33,342 nucleotides of DNA from Bifidobacterium breve (GCA_945866305.1 CAMBGS010000010.1:1-33342); one strand, 5' to 3'. Counted from the stretch's first letter, positions 1-9,813 are shown. The notes: generated by a model from the letters alone, not told the origin. A program made the numbers and translations.

Positions 1-975
1 CCTTCAATCTCTCCTGCCAATGCTGGCTTAGATGCACCGATAAATCTTGATAATCCAAGAGTGGTGCCGATATATGGCGGCCCTTTTGATGCGGCCGGTT
101 GGTCCGGTTATTTGTACTCATCACGAATTATATTCTCTGCTGCACACTCTAATTACAAATTCGATAGCAATGGCAATCGAATATTAAATGAACCAGCTGT
201 TATCACGGTGGGTAGACCAAATTCATCTGCCAAAGACTTTAATGGCAGAGTTAAGGTAATCAAGACATTTGTAGGCGACTACAAAATGTCAAAAGTGGGT
301 GGTTTAAATGATTTTATTGTTTATGTCCTCGAAAAAGACTTGGTCTCAATATCTAATGGAAAATTGCTAACCGTAGATATCGAAAAAGAACTAGTAGCAG
401 CTCAAACAGAGGTAATTGCGCACGGATATGGCGAGTATCGAGATCGTTGCACCCCTGAAGAAACTCTTCCTTGCAAGAAAGATTGGAATAATCCAAATCA
501 AAGGACGAGTGAACTTCCTCGATCACCGAAGGGAAGTATGAAATTAGTTGCACCATCTTATTTCCCTTGGCTGAATTCGGATAGAAAAGAAGCTTTATCG
601 AATGAGACACTATTGTCAGATAACCTCTCTTGCTCAGGAGATTCCGGTGGTCCTGTCATGGCGTTGTATAAAGGAGAATCAATTTATTTAGGTACAACAC
701 CTAGTGCATTTACTGATGGCTACTTCTGTGGAGCAGGCACCTCCAGGACCGCTACTAGACCTTCAGGCTATTTTTCACCTGTTCATAAACATCTAGATTT
801 ACTCAAAGAAGCAGAGGCTTTTGTGGCACAACAGACTGCTCCAATTAACTCAACAAAAAATACAGTCACTATTCCTAATCTTAAGAAAACCACCATCACT
901 TGTATCAAAGGCAAAGTGACCCAGAAAGTAACTGCAATTAAACCTAAGTGTCCTGCTGGGTATAAAAAGAAGTAG
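1..975 (+). CDS. Secreted trypsin-like (S1) serine protease, 5' end outside window
   Basis: The reading frame is open from base 1, so the gene is probably truncated by the window edge and its signal peptide lies outside. A GTG at 61 is a possible but unlikely start. Numbering from that GTG, the S1 catalytic triad is visible: His29 in FSAAHS, Asp84 in NDFIVYVLE and Ser195 in CSGDSGGPV. Paired cysteines flank the active-site region. The protein ends in a short Cys-containing basic tail (TITCIKGK, then PKCPAGYKKK) separated from the protease domain by a Thr/Asn linker. I infer an extracellular or wall-associated endopeptidase; the substrate is unknown. The next gene also encodes a secreted protein. 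The family call is firm; the true N-terminus is not visible. Confidence 0.85.
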   Translation, partial: PSISPANAGLDAPINLDNPRVVPIYGGPFDAAGWSGYLYSSRIIFSAAHSNYKFDSNGNRILNEPAVITVGRPNSSAKDFNGRVKVIKTFVGDYKMSKVGGLNDFIVYVLEKDLVSISNGKLLTVDIEKELVAAQTEVIAHGYGEYRDRCTPEETLPCKKDWNNPNQRTSELPRSPKGSMKLVAPSYFPWLNSDRKEALSNETLLSDNLSCSGDSGGPVMALYKGESIYLGTTPSAFTDGYFCGAGTSRTATRPSGYFSPVHKHLDLLKEAEAFVAQQTAPINSTKNTVTIPNLKKTTITCIKGKVTQKVTAIKPKCPAGYKKK

Positions 976-1091
976 CCCTCCCCATCTTTCACCGTCTTTG
1001 GGTTAAAGCACTTCACCAGTTGTTTCATTTGAGCGTGAAGGTGGATGAACTAACCGCTAGAGATTTTCGGTAAAGCCTGTAGATTTGAGGC

Positions 1092-4000
1092 ATGCGAAGT
1101 AAAGCCATACTACTTACTGCGCTAATTTTCAGTTTTATACTCAATCCAGTCGCAAAAGCAGACCCTGTTGGCGTTTCTCTTACAGTCAATTCAGCTTCAT
1201 CCGATTCGACAATAAGCGGTTACGTAGCGCTGAAATATTTAGCAACATCGATCTCGGATGTAGCGACAATCCAAATGGTCTTAAAGTCATTTCCTGCAGG
1301 CGCTTCCACACCAGTCTTATCCGGGGGAAGTGGGACATTAACTCCAACAGCTGCAAATGAAGTCGTTAGTTTAATCCTAACTCCATCAATTTCCCCATCT
1401 ACTGCAGGAACTTACACTTATGCAGTCATCGCTCAGTTCGCGAATGCTTCGTCTAGTGCGGTTATTCAAGACATAACATTTACCAAGCTGGCACCAACAC
1501 CAACACCAACACCAGCACCAACACCAACACCAACTCCAACTCCAACACCAACACCAACACCGACACCAACACCAACTCCAACACCAACACCAACTCCAAC
1601 TCCAACACCAACACCAACACCAACTCCAACTCCAACACCAACACCGACACCAACACCAGTTTCTAATTCTGCAGTCTATATAGACACCTCAAACCCACTT
1701 TCGACTTCAGAAATATCAAAGGATGCAACTAAAAGTTTACAAAAAACTTTCAATATGATTCCTGTCGCGAGAATTCAAATACCAGCGGGAACATCACCTG
1801 CAGTAATCTCGATTACAGGGCCAGGTATAGTTGGTCCCGCACAAAGCTTCACGGGCATTGGAAGAGTAATTTCATTCGTGCGTAGCGCGAATAACATTAG
1901 CTTCGCTTATCTTTTTGCAGATGGCATCATTGGAACCTCAACTATTACAGTTACTATAGATTCTGTTCAAACAATAAAGCAGATCGTATTCATTGACGAC
2001 TCAACACCAACACCGACCCCACCACCTGATACTGAAGCGCCTAAGGTGGATTGGAGGAATAGTGGCATTTCAAAGACACTGATTTCCTATGGTGAGGAAG
2101 TCTCTGTAAAAGTAAGAATTACGGACAATGTTGGGACTATTGATGTAAATGCATATTTTTATGCTAATTACGCATTATCGGAACCAATTGGAGCGCCAAT
2201 CTCCAAAAAACGTTGTCAACGTTATGACGGCAACGAGAAAGATGGATTCTGGCAATGTACTGGTTTGGTAATTTACGAAAAATTAAGTAAAGATGATCAG
2301 TACTGCGTTGGATTTGATGCAAGAGATGGGGCTGGCAATTTAGCCCTGGGACAATCAATTGGCTGTGTAAAAGTATCAAGTCCAATACCACCTGTAAGTT
2401 TGATACCAACAAAGGTTGTTATTGATGCACCTACTCAGATCAGTTTGGGTTCTGATGGAAAGGCTTCTGTTCAGATATATGCCTACGTTCAACCAACAGA
2501 CTTAACAAAGCTACCTTCGGGCAGGATGAGTTTGGATGTAGATCTTCCGTTTAAAGGATCTGGGGGGTCTGGTTGCCCCGGTCAACCTGTTGAAAGTATA
2601 AGCACTCAAAAAGAAGGTTATAAGTTTTTCATTTTGACTTACTCACTATCAACGCCGGGAAGCTGTAGTGGAACTTTTCAATTTTATGGTGATTCGGTAT
2701 TTGAGAAAGCAAATTATCCAACTTTCACATTCAACGTCTTGCCATATGTTGATGTACAAGCAATTTCAATAAGTGATGTTTCACTTTACAGTCAGTCTGT
2801 GTCTCCTGGTGGAATTGCAACAATTTATTATTTGGTTCGAAATGCTGGGAGTAAGCCAACCGCCGGACTAGGAGCTGGAATTGGTGAATTTGGGGAAGAT
2901 CCAGGACCATTTGGTGAAGAATATTCATCAATCGGCTGGACACTAGGAATCGTAAAAGGTGATTCATCCAGCGGATTATATAAATCAAATATTCCTATAC
3001 CTGTCACTGCAAAGCCAGGAGTTTATAGAACTTGGGTATTTTGGAAAGGTGTCACAGGGCCAATCTATGGACCTAAAATAACCATATTAGGTACAACGAA
3101 TCAAAGTGATCAGGTCAAATCGTTTACTGTGTTTGCGCAAGAGGCGCAGGCTGCCTTTTCTGATTTAGTTATTCAGGCGGTTTGGGCAAAATTCGGTGAT
3201 GGTGGGGGATATCAATACATAAAATTACGTCCCGAGCCACCTGCTGAATATTTCGCAAATCCCCTTCCAGAATATTTTGGATTTTATAAAGCCACACTTG
3301 CCGCGTGGGCAGAATATGAAATTTCAAATATGAGGATAGAAAACTACATTAAACCCGAAGTTGACCCTCCTACTTCTTTTGATATACAGAAATTTTGTGT
3401 AAATCAATCTCAAGACACCGCACTATCGTTGAAAGAAAGTGACATTCAACTTGCAAATATTAGAGCACGAATAAATAATTTTCAGTCACTCAATCTGCAA
3501 CAGAAGCAAGTCGAATATAATGCAATCGCAGCAGGCCTCTATTCGATAGCAGTCAACTTAAATACTTGGATAGAGAAATTGCCTTACTATCTAACTCTCA
3601 ATAAAGAGTGTCAGAGTTTTTCTAATTTATTGGACACTGCAAATTCGTTACTCGACGTTAGAAATTCTCTATTGGATGATTTGAAAAAACTTTCAATTTA
3701 CATACCTGAATCGACAACCCCAACAAACACTCCTTCGACAACCCCAACAAACACTCCTTCGACAACCCCAACAAATACTCCTTCGACAACCCCAACAAAT
3801 ACTCCTTCGACACCCCCAACAAATACTCCTTCGACAACCCCAACAAATACTCCTTCGACAACCCCAACAAACACTCCAAAACCAGTTCCCCCAACTATTG
3901 AAGATGATGGCGCTGAAGAAGACTTCTATGCAATTCTGAAAGTCACGAAGAGATCGGATGGGAAGTACAGAATTGAACTCAGTTCAAATATCGTTGAAGA

Positions 4001-4166
4001 GCAGTTAGTTATCACTGCTACAAAAAAGGGTTCTAAATCGATCGTTTATAAAGTTGAAACAAGTGAATTTGGAGATGCTTCGATCCTAACTTCTCGGAAG
4101 CTGGCTGGTTTTACTCTTACAGTCAGATTTGATGGAGAGAGATTGACAAGCGTTAAGGCTAAATAG
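1092..4166 (+). CDS. Large secreted surface protein with two Pro/Thr repeat linkers
   Basis: This is a 1024-residue protein with a clear Sec signal peptide (residues 1 to about 24, cleavage after AKA). An N-terminal Ig/beta-sandwich-like region is followed by a pure Thr-Pro array (residues 135-189). Several further beta-rich segments follow, including one around 560-690 that resembles CARDB-type adhesion modules. A mostly helical region then leads to a second linker of seven STTPTNTP units (874-929) and a terminal beta-rich domain of about 85 residues. There is no LPxTG motif or C-terminal membrane anchor. A GAGG box lies just before the ATG. I do not recognise a specific function; an extracellular adhesin or envelope protein is an inference from architecture. 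The repeats make its length prone to slippage. Confidence 0.8.
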   Translation: MRSKAILLTALIFSFILNPVAKADPVGVSLTVNSASSDSTISGYVALKYLATSISDVATIQMVLKSFPAGASTPVLSGGSGTLTPTAANEVVSLILTPSISPSTAGTYTYAVIAQFANASSSAVIQDITFTKLAPTPTPTPAPTPTPTPTPTPTPTPTPTPTPTPTPTPTPTPTPTPTPTPTPTPTPTPVSNSAVYIDTSNPLSTSEISKDATKSLQKTFNMIPVARIQIPAGTSPAVISITGPGIVGPAQSFTGIGRVISFVRSANNISFAYLFADGIIGTSTITVTIDSVQTIKQIVFIDDSTPTPTPPPDTEAPKVDWRNSGISKTLISYGEEVSVKVRITDNVGTIDVNAYFYANYALSEPIGAPISKKRCQRYDGNEKDGFWQCTGLVIYEKLSKDDQYCVGFDARDGAGNLALGQSIGCVKVSSPIPPVSLIPTKVVIDAPTQISLGSDGKASVQIYAYVQPTDLTKLPSGRMSLDVDLPFKGSGGSGCPGQPVESISTQKEGYKFFILTYSLSTPGSCSGTFQFYGDSVFEKANYPTFTFNVLPYVDVQAISISDVSLYSQSVSPGGIATIYYLVRNAGSKPTAGLGAGIGEFGEDPGPFGEEYSSIGWTLGIVKGDSSSGLYKSNIPIPVTAKPGVYRTWVFWKGVTGPIYGPKITILGTTNQSDQVKSFTVFAQEAQAAFSDLVIQAVWAKFGDGGGYQYIKLRPEPPAEYFANPLPEYFGFYKATLAAWAEYEISNMRIENYIKPEVDPPTSFDIQKFCVNQSQDTALSLKESDIQLANIRARINNFQSLNLQQKQVEYNAIAAGLYSIAVNLNTWIEKLPYYLTLNKECQSFSNLLDTANSLLDVRNSLLDDLKKLSIYIPESTTPTNTPSTTPTNTPSTTPTNTPSTTPTNTPSTPPTNTPSTTPTNTPSTTPTNTPKPVPPTIEDDGAEEDFYAILKVTKRSDGKYRIELSSNIVEEQLVITATKKGSKSIVYKVETSEFGDASILTSRKLAGFTLTVRFDGERLTSVKAK
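1494..1658 (+). repeat. Hexanucleotide (CCAACN) array encoding Thr-Pro linker
   Basis: About 27 near-identical hexamers (CCAACA, CCAACT or CCGACA) encode 55 alternating Pro and Thr residues, with one Ala interruption near the start. The array is in frame inside the large surface protein. Such low-complexity linkers are usually extended, glycosylatable spacers. In-frame length change by slippage is expected, because the unit is two codons. Confidence 0.95.
3711..3878 (+). repeat. Seven tandem 24-bp units encoding STTPTNTP
   Basis: Seven consecutive 24-bp units begin with TCGACAACCCCAACAAA. Single-base differences (C/T at the Asn codon, A/C in unit 5, final base in unit 7) show that they have started to diverge. 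Unit 5 encodes STPPTNTP. The array is in frame and forms a second Ser/Thr/Pro linker before the C-terminal domain. Confidence 0.95.
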
Positions 4167-4179
4167 CCCATCTTGCCTA

Positions 4180-4195
4180 AGTCAGGAATCTGACT
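4180..4195 (+). other. Perfect 6-bp hairpin after the surface-protein gene
   Basis: AGTCAG-GAAT-CTGACT forms a perfect 6-bp stem with a 4-base loop 14 bases after the stop codon. No U-run follows, so a classical intrinsic terminator is not supported. It may protect the mRNA 3' end. Confidence 0.4.
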
Positions 4196-4215
4196 CAGAC
4201 TCACACCGACTTGAT

Positions 4216-4241
4216 ACGCTCAAAATGAGCGTCAAAACGCT
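4216..4241 (+). other. Two mutually exclusive hairpins sharing one arm
   Basis: ACGCTCA (4216-4222) pairs with TGAGCGT (4226-4232). The AGCGT part of that second arm (4228-4232) can instead pair with ACGCT (4237-4241), which is followed by TTT. The arrangement can switch between two stems, like a small attenuator, or may simply be a compact terminator region. Confidence 0.4.
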
Positions 4242-4289
4242 TTCAAATGAAATTCTCAGGAAAATACCTTTAGATTTGTACTACTTAAC

Positions 4290-4307
4290 CCGCCCTGAAA
4301 GGGGCGG
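4290..4307 (+). other. GC-rich hairpin just upstream of the BI-1 gene
   Basis: CCGCCC (4290-4295) and GGGCGG (4302-4307) form a perfect 6-bp GC stem with loop TGAAAG, followed by only ATTT. It lies 21 bases before the GTG start and just ahead of the ribosome-binding site. It could be a weak terminator for upstream transcription or a 5'-leader stem. Confidence 0.4.
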
Positions 4308-4328
4308 ATTTCCTAGAAAGGGAAATTA

Positions 4329-5081
4329 GTGCGCAGTTCAAATCCAGTACTAACTCGTTCGAACCGTGGTTTTGCTCAAATGGATGCCACACGTCTCGAT
4401 AACGATTCACTAGAAACAACTTATGCAGCTCCAGCAGCGTCTTCACTTCGCACCGGTCGTGTGACTATGGACGATGTTGTGATGCGCACTGCTACTTTGT
4501 TTGCAGTCTTGGTCGCAGTCGGTGCATTTGCATGGGGTGCAAACAACCCAGGGCTTGCACTTGTTGGTTTCCTCGGCGGTTTTGTTCTTGCAATGGTAAA
4601 TATTTTTTCAAAGAAAGTTCGAGTTCCACTTGTAATTGCATATGCAGCTGCACAGGGACTTGCACTCGGAACAATTAGCCGCATTTACAACGAGGCTTAT
4701 TCAGGCATTGTTGGCCAGGCTGTAATCGGAACACTTTGTGCTTTCGGTGGAATCTTGGTTGCCTACCGTAGCGGCAAAATTCGCGTAACTCCTAAGTTCA
4801 CTCGCATCATGCTCGGAGCATTGATGGGTTACGTGGTTTTCTCTCTCATCACTGTGTTCACTGGTCGTCCAGGTGGGGCGACAGGCTTACTAGTAGCTGT
4901 AGCTGCTGTTGCACTTGCAACATTCTTCTTGGTACTAGATTTTGATCAGATCGAACGCACAATCGCCGCTGGCGCTCCACAACAGGAGTCATGGCGTATG
5001 GCATTTGGTTTGATGGTCACAATCGTCTGGTTGTATATGGAAGTTTTGAGATTGCTCTCAATCCTTCGTAACAGTGACTAG
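4329..5081 (+). CDS. Bax inhibitor-1/YccA family membrane protein
   Basis: The 250-residue protein has a polar N-terminus of about 50 residues followed by seven hydrophobic segments, ending with the family-typical segment that carries DFDQIE and then WLYMEVLRLL. This matches the actinobacterial Bax-inhibitor-1/YccA group (related to BsYetJ), integral inner-membrane proteins; the Bacillus member is a pH-sensitive calcium leak channel. The acidic residues in DFDQIE and near the last helix are where that family places its pH sensor. The start is GTG, with AAAGGGA 6 bases upstream. The gene stands alone between a secreted-protein gene and a convergent MFS gene. The family call is strong; the physiological role here is unknown. 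Confidence 0.88.
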   Translation: MRSSNPVLTRSNRGFAQMDATRLDNDSLETTYAAPAASSLRTGRVTMDDVVMRTATLFAVLVAVGAFAWGANNPGLALVGFLGGFVLAMVNIFSKKVRVPLVIAYAAAQGLALGTISRIYNEAYSGIVGQAVIGTLCAFGGILVAYRSGKIRVTPKFTRIMLGALMGYVVFSLITVFTGRPGGATGLLVAVAAVALATFFLVLDFDQIERTIAAGAPQQESWRMAFGLMVTIVWLYMEVLRLLSILRNSD

Positions 5082-5098
5082 ATAAAATCAGCTAGAAA

Positions 5099-6316
5099 TT
5101 AGCGAGATTGCCCGAGATGCGAAGCCCGCGTCTCGGGCAATTTTGTTGCTACTAAAAATGCGAAAAACATTAAGCCTGCACTGACAGCAAATGCGGGACG
5201 GAAGCCGTAGTGATCTGCGATAAAGCCAAGCGCGATCGGTGCAATCATTGCTCCCGCATCACCAGCCATTTGGAAAACAGCAATTACTTGTCCACCTTTG
5301 CCTTTCATAACATCGCCCACGATTGCCGCAGTAGATGCCAGGAAGATTGAGCCAAATGCGCCAATGACCATAGAAAGCAAGAACATCCAGGGCTTAACGG
5401 TTCCAACTAAAACTAGAACTGAAATTCCCAAAAGAGCGGTTCCTAAGAGTGCAGAGTATTTTCTACCTCTTGAATCCGAGAGTCCGCCTGCTTTCAGTAG
5501 TAGCGCACCTTGAATAACTGACGAGATAGTAAAGCCGAGCCCAAGGTATCCAGCAGTGGATTTCATATCTTCCACCATAAAGAGCGGCAAGATTGAACGT
5601 GACATACCAAAGAGAATTGACGCACTGCAGAATGAAATTGTAAGAGCGATTAAATATGGCTTACTAGTAAGTGCTTCACGCAATAAACCCTTCTCGTTTG
5701 CAATTTTCTCGGTTGGTCGTGCAGCGAGTACCGAATTACGCAGTAAAAAACCACCGGCAGCACTTGAGATGACTAAGAGAATTGCGTATACAAAAAGTGG
5801 CGCGCGAAGTGATATCGCGGTTAGAAATCCACCAATAACTGGACCCGCCATCATTCCGAATAAGAAACTGCTGTTATATAGCGATTGTGCACGAGCTCGG
5901 CGTGAGTCATCAGTGGCGCGCAGAATAATCGAACCGGCGGCAACCGAGAACATTGAGGATCCGAACCCGCCTGCAGCACGAAAGGCAAGTAGCTGTTCAA
6001 ATGATTGTGACATTGCTGCAGCAAAAGAAGATACTGCTACAAATCCAATCCCAATTGTGTATACCAATCTTTCACCAAATACATCAACTAGCTTTCCTGA
6101 AATCAGCCCACTCGCAAATCTTGCAAAAGCAAAGGCGGAAAGAATGGAGCCGACTTGTGCGTTATTTACGCCAAATGAGCGGGCAAATAGCGGCAGCGTT
6201 GGTGCGATGATTCCAAATCCGACAGCAACAAAGAAAGAGGCAAAGACAAGAACACTAACCTCTCGCGGAAACTCCGAAAAAGGATTGGAAAATCTATTTT
6301 TTTCTTTAGAAGTCAA
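5099..6316 (-). CDS. MFS transporter, 12-TM drug/sugar exporter type
   Basis: The 405-residue protein has about 12 hydrophobic helices in two halves. An MFS motif A between helices 2 and 3 (GKLVDVFGER) and the IIAPTLPLFA segment in helix 1 are typical of MFS_1 multidrug or sugar efflux proteins. The ATG lies 6 bases after the stop of the upstream 14-TM transporter gene, so the two are probably co-transcribed and translationally coupled. The gene converges on the BI-1 gene with 17 bases between stops. The substrate cannot be read from sequence; efflux is inferred from family and from the neighbouring DHA2 exporter. Confidence 0.85.
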   Translation of the reverse strand: MTSKEKNRFSNPFSEFPREVSVLVFASFFVAVGFGIIAPTLPLFARSFGVNNAQVGSILSAFAFARFASGLISGKLVDVFGERLVYTIGIGFVAVSSFAAAMSQSFEQLLAFRAAGGFGSSMFSVAAGSIILRATDDSRRARAQSLYNSSFLFGMMAGPVIGGFLTAISLRAPLFVYAILLVISSAAGGFLLRNSVLAARPTEKIANEKGLLREALTSKPYLIALTISFCSASILFGMSRSILPLFMVEDMKSTAGYLGLGFTISSVIQGALLLKAGGLSDSRGRKYSALLGTALLGISVLVLVGTVKPWMFLLSMVIGAFGSIFLASTAAIVGDVMKGKGGQVIAVFQMAGDAGAMIAPIALGFIADHYGFRPAFAVSAGLMFFAFLVATKLPETRASHLGQSR

Positions 6317-6322
6317 TTTTCT

Positions 6323-7924
6323 CTATCCCAGAGTCTCGCCAGCAGATTCTTCACGAGCCGCAGCGTAATCCTTATTGGTGCGAAGCGCGGTTTCACGGAG
6401 GAAGAGCGCTAAGACGAATCCAGCGGCAGTGATTGGCGCTGCGGTTAAGAATACAACTTGGAATGAACTTACAAATGCTTCCAAAGCAGTCGTCTTGATG
6501 ATCGGTGGCATTGTCTGCAATACGGCAGTATTGCTTTGAATTCCTTCAAGTTTAGCGGCATCAAATCCAACGACAGCACTTGGATTCGTTGCAGCCAACT
6601 CCTTAAAGTTTTCGTTTAGATAATGGCCTAAGCGATTTGTCAGGATGGTTCCGAAAATTGCTGTGCCAAATACGCTACCTAATGAGCGGAAGAATGTATT
6701 TGAACTGGTTGCAACGCCCATATCTTTGTAATCAACTGAATTCTGTAAAGCGATAACAATAGTCTGCATCGAAAAGCCAAGACCTGCGCCGACCATAATT
6801 GCATAAATAGAAAGCTGCCAGAAAGGCGTGGTGGTGTCTAGTGTTGACATCAACAAGATACCAACTGTCATCACAGCGGTTCCGATGATTGGGAATCGCT
6901 TGTAATAACCATGTTTTGTGATGGCTTTACCGCTGTAAATCGAAGTAGAGACGATTCCGAGCATAAATGGAATCAATTTCAAGCCAGCTTCTGTTGCGGT
7001 ATCGCCTTTAACAACTTGCAGATACAGCGGCAACATCACGATGGCACCGAACATGCCCGCACCAATGATAAATCCAAGCGCAGAAGTCAATGAAAAGGTG
7101 TGATTCTTAAAAAGTGATAGAGGCAAGATTGGTTCTTGCACTTTTGTTTCCCAGTATAAGAAGATTATGGAAAGTGCAATTCCACTAAATAAATAAGTAA
7201 GCGTTGTTGCGTTACCCCAGCCACGTTCTGGTCCATAGATTGAAACCGCGAGAAGAGTTGAAGAAACAGCTGTGACCATCAGCAGAGCACCGATGTAATC
7301 AATTTTGTGATCGCGCTTAACTTTTGGAATATGCAGTACGGCGGAGGTAATAGCCAGTGCAGCAATACCAAAAGGAATGTTTATATAGAAAATCCAACGC
7401 CAACCGGTAATGCCAAGAATGCTCGCGTGATCTGAGAAGAAGCCACCTAGCAATGGGCCAGCAACAGATGAAAGACCCCAAACTGCACCGAAGTAACCTT
7501 GGTAACGACCGCGTTCACGAGGCGGAACTATGTCACCAATAATTACAAAAGTTAACGCCATAAGTCCGCCTGCGCCAAGACCTTGCAGTGCGCGTGTAGC
7601 AATTAACTGCGTCATATCCTGCGAAGCACCGGCAAGGAAAGAACCAATTAAAAAGGTAACAATCGCAAATTGGAAAACTATTCGGCGTCCGTAAATATCC
7701 GAAATTTTGCCGTACAAAGGTGTAGATGCAGTTGATGTAAGAAGGTATGCGGTAACTACCCAGGTGTAATGGTTAAGCCCGTTGAAGTCTTCAACAATGC
7801 TCTTAAGTGCTGTTGAAACAATGGTCTGATCAAGAGCCGCCAAAAGCATGCCGGTCATTAATCCGCTGAGGATAATCATTATCTCTTTATGGGAATGCTC
7901 TTTCACTGGGCCATGGCTAGACAT
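6323..7924 (-). CDS. DHA2 (EmrB/QacA) family MFS drug-proton antiporter
   Basis: The 533-residue protein is typical in length for the 14-TM DHA2 family. The helix-1 motif [10 protein letters not shown] (family LDxTIVNVAL) and motif [11 protein letters not shown] are present, and an [15 protein letters not shown] segment matches EmrB/QacA proteins. It is expected to export cationic or lipophilic compounds in exchange for protons. The ATG has a GAGAGG ribosome-binding site 6 bases upstream. It heads a two-gene minus-strand unit with the 12-TM MFS and is divergent from an ABC exporter across 64 bp, suggesting one shared control region for three export systems. Confidence 0.9.
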   Translation of the reverse strand: MSSHGPVKEHSHKEIMIILSGLMTGMLLAALDQTIVSTALKSIVEDFNGLNHYTWVVTAYLLTSTASTPLYGKISDIYGRRIVFQFAIVTFLIGSFLAGASQDMTQLIATRALQGLGAGGLMALTFVIIGDIVPPRERGRYQGYFGAVWGLSSVAGPLLGGFFSDHASILGITGWRWIFYINIPFGIAALAITSAVLHIPKVKRDHKIDYIGALLMVTAVSSTLLAVSIYGPERGWGNATTLTYLFSGIALSIIFLYWETKVQEPILPLSLFKNHTFSLTSALGFIIGAGMFGAIVMLPLYLQVVKGDTATEAGLKLIPFMLGIVSTSIYSGKAITKHGYYKRFPIIGTAVMTVGILLMSTLDTTTPFWQLSIYAIMVGAGLGFSMQTIVIALQNSVDYKDMGVATSSNTFFRSLGSVFGTAIFGTILTNRLGHYLNENFKELAATNPSAVVGFDAAKLEGIQSNTAVLQTMPPIIKTTALEAFVSSFQVVFLTAAPITAAGFVLALFLRETALRTNKDYAAAREESAGETLG

Positions 7925-7948
7925 CTAGACCTCTCAAGAAACGCTATT

Positions 7949-7988
7949 TTGTTTGCAATAAGTAATGCAATGTCGGTAAGTTTACTCC
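7949..7988. promoter_or_regulatory. Divergent promoter with inverted repeat between exporters
   Basis: TTGCA (7953-7957) and TGCAA (7966-7970) form an inverted repeat, TTGCAAT and ATTGCA-like with one mismatch. On the plus strand TTGCAA (7953-7958) sits 18 bp before TAAGTT (7977-7982). That in turn is 6 bases before the GTG at 7989, the geometry of a leaderless actinobacterial promoter. On the minus strand the mirror TTGCAT can serve as a -35 box 18 bp from TAGCGT. The symmetric element could be the operator of a TetR- or MarR-like regulator, but no such gene is in the window. Confidence 0.45.
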
Positions 7989-8981
7989 GTGAAATCAGTA
8001 ATAGCCGAAGACTTAGTAAAAACTTATCGTAATGGTGCTGTTCGTGCCCTAGATCACTTGTCACTTGATGTTGAGGAAGGCACTGTATTAAGCGTGCTTG
8101 GCCCAAATGGCGCAGGAAAGACAACATGTGTGCGAATTCTTGCAACGCTCTTAAAACCTGATTCTGGTCGGGCCATGGTTGGTGGAATCGATGTAATCAA
8201 GCATCCTGAAAAAGTACGTGAAGTAATTGGGCTTTCTGGTCAATATGCAGCAGTTGATGAGATTTTAACCGGCTGGGATAACTTAGTTATGTTTGGTCAG
8301 CTCTATCACTTAGGTAAAAAAGCATCGATAGCTCGCGCGGAAGAGTTGTTAGAAAGATTCTCATTAACTGATAGCGCGAAGCGACCAATTAAAACTTATT
8401 CAGGTGGAATGCGCCGCCGCCTAGATTTAGCGGCATCACTGATTGTTAAGCCAAAGGTGCTTTTTCTGGATGAACCAACAACAGGACTTGATCCACGTGG
8501 TCGCCAAGAAATGTGGAGCGTTATTGAAGAGTTGGTAAAGGGTGGAGTTACTTTGCTTTTGACCACGCAGTATTTAGAAGAAGCAGATCAATTGGCCGAT
8601 GAAATAGCCGTTATTGATCATGGCAAAGTAATTGCTCGTGGAACATCGGATGTACTTAAGAAACAAGTTGGTGGCGAGCGTTTAGAGATTGTTGTGGAGA
8701 GCCAAAACATTGCAAAGACAATGGAAGTAATCGCGACAGTCAGCGGAAACAAAGCGAGCCTAGATGAAGGCCTGCGTATGATCTCGGCCCCGGTTTCGAC
8801 AGGCGCAACTGCGTTGATCGAAACACTTCGTTCGCTAGATGCTGCCGGAATTCATCCGCTAGATGTTGGCTTAAAGCGCCCATCACTTGATGACGTTTTC
8901 TTATCCCTTACCGGCCACGCCGCGGAGGAGAAAGTTGAAGAACCCGAAGTAACTGGACGTAGAAAGAAGGCAAAGAAATGA
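7989..8981 (+). CDS. DrrA-like ABC exporter ATP-binding protein
   Basis: The 330-residue ATPase carries Walker A GPNGAGKT, a Q-loop SGQYAAVDE, signature YSGGMRRR, Walker B LFLDEPTTGLD and an H/Q-loop LLTTQYLEEAD. The C-terminal extension of about 90 residues (DUF4162-type) and the Gln in TTQYL are typical of the daunorubicin-resistance DrrA family. It powers export of drugs or lipids through its membrane partner, encoded by the next gene, whose ATG overlaps this stop by 4 bases. The GTG start appears leaderless, with a -10 box ending 6 bases before it. The family is secure; the substrate is unknown. Confidence 0.92.
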   Translation: MKSVIAEDLVKTYRNGAVRALDHLSLDVEEGTVLSVLGPNGAGKTTCVRILATLLKPDSGRAMVGGIDVIKHPEKVREVIGLSGQYAAVDEILTGWDNLVMFGQLYHLGKKASIARAEELLERFSLTDSAKRPIKTYSGGMRRRLDLAASLIVKPKVLFLDEPTTGLDPRGRQEMWSVIEELVKGGVTLLLTTQYLEEADQLADEIAVIDHGKVIARGTSDVLKKQVGGERLEIVVESQNIAKTMEVIATVSGNKASLDEGLRMISAPVSTGATALIETLRSLDAAGIHPLDVGLKRPSLDDVFLSLTGHAAEEKVEEPEVTGRRKKAKK

Positions 8982-9769
8982 GCGCCTTTAAAGACACGAT
9001 GATCATTACGCAACGCCAGTTGCGTTTATTAACTCGCGTACCTGAAGTTTTAATTTTTTCAACGGTCCAGCCCGTGATGTTCGTTCTCTTATTCCGCTAT
9101 GTATTCGGTGGATCAATTTCAACCGATCAGCCAGGCGGCTATGTTCAACTTCTAATGCCCGGAATATTTGTACAGACCGTTGCCTTTACTTTGGCTGGAA
9201 CCGCATCAGGCTTAGCTGAAGATATGAAGAAAGGTCTGATCGATCGCTTTAGATCTCTACCAATTTCACAATCGGCACTTGTTTTGGGTCGAACTCTTGG
9301 GGATTCCTTACTCAATATCGTGGTTCTTGCGGTGATGGGTATCGCAGGATTTATGGTTGGTTGGCGTCCAACATCTGGCCTACTAAATGTTGTAATCGGA
9401 TTCGTTTTTCTACTTCTTTTTGGTTACGCACTTTCTTGGGTTGGAATCTTTGTTGGATTATCTGCTTCAGATGCTCGAGTGGTCCAAAACGTAAGTTTCA
9501 TAATTACATTCCCGCTTACCTTCTTATCCAATGCCTTCGCGCCAACTACAGGAATGCCCCGCGCACTTCAATACTTTGCTGAGTGGAATCCAGTTTCAAC
9601 AATGGTTGCCGGCTGCCGATCACTCTTTGGTCTGGAAAATCAGTTCGGTGCAACAGCGGGATCATTCCCAAGTGAGAATCCACTTCTGACATCATTTTTA
9701 TACATGATTATTATCATGGCCATCTTTATTCCACTGAGCGTTAGAAAATATAAGCGCTCTTCTGATTAG
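8978..9769 (+). CDS. DrrB-like ABC-2 type exporter permease
   Basis: The 263-residue ABC-2 permease has six predicted helices. Between helices lies the conserved EDMKKGLIDRFRSLPIS segment, characteristic of ABC-2 permeases coupled to DrrA-type ATPases. A PLTFLSNAFAP stretch matches the DrrB consensus. The ATGA overlap with the upstream ATPase gene implies translational coupling and equimolar production. The pair forms a complete minimal exporter. The unit appears to end here, because a strong separate promoter lies before the next gene. Confidence 0.9.
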   Translation: MSAFKDTMIITQRQLRLLTRVPEVLIFSTVQPVMFVLLFRYVFGGSISTDQPGGYVQLLMPGIFVQTVAFTLAGTASGLAEDMKKGLIDRFRSLPISQSALVLGRTLGDSLLNIVVLAVMGIAGFMVGWRPTSGLLNVVIGFVFLLLFGYALSWVGIFVGLSASDARVVQNVSFIITFPLTFLSNAFAPTTGMPRALQYFAEWNPVSTMVAGCRSLFGLENQFGATAGSFPSENPLLTSFLYMIIIMAIFIPLSVRKYKRSSD

Positions 9770-9797
9770 ACCAAAGGTTTATAACGAAAAGATATAG

Positions 9798-9813
9798 AGG
9801 CTTATTTGAGCCT
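9798..9813 (+). other. Small hairpin downstream of the ABC exporter
   Basis: AGGCT-TATTTG-AGCCT forms a 5-bp stem 28 bases after the permease stop. There is no U-run after it, so termination is only a possibility. Confidence 0.25.

Noticed and set aside
1494..1658. CRISPR-like or satellite array
   Set aside because: The repeat is a two-codon Pro/Thr coding repeat without spacers, in frame with the surrounding gene.
3658..3894. Minus-strand repeat protein (LGLSKEYL units)
   Set aside because: It is only the antisense reading of the 24-bp coding repeat of the surface protein.
5556..6368. Long plus-strand frame of 270 codons
   Set aside because: It is antisense to the MFS gene, has a composition like reverse-read membrane helices (Ser/Arg/Lys/Thr-rich) and no recognisable domain.
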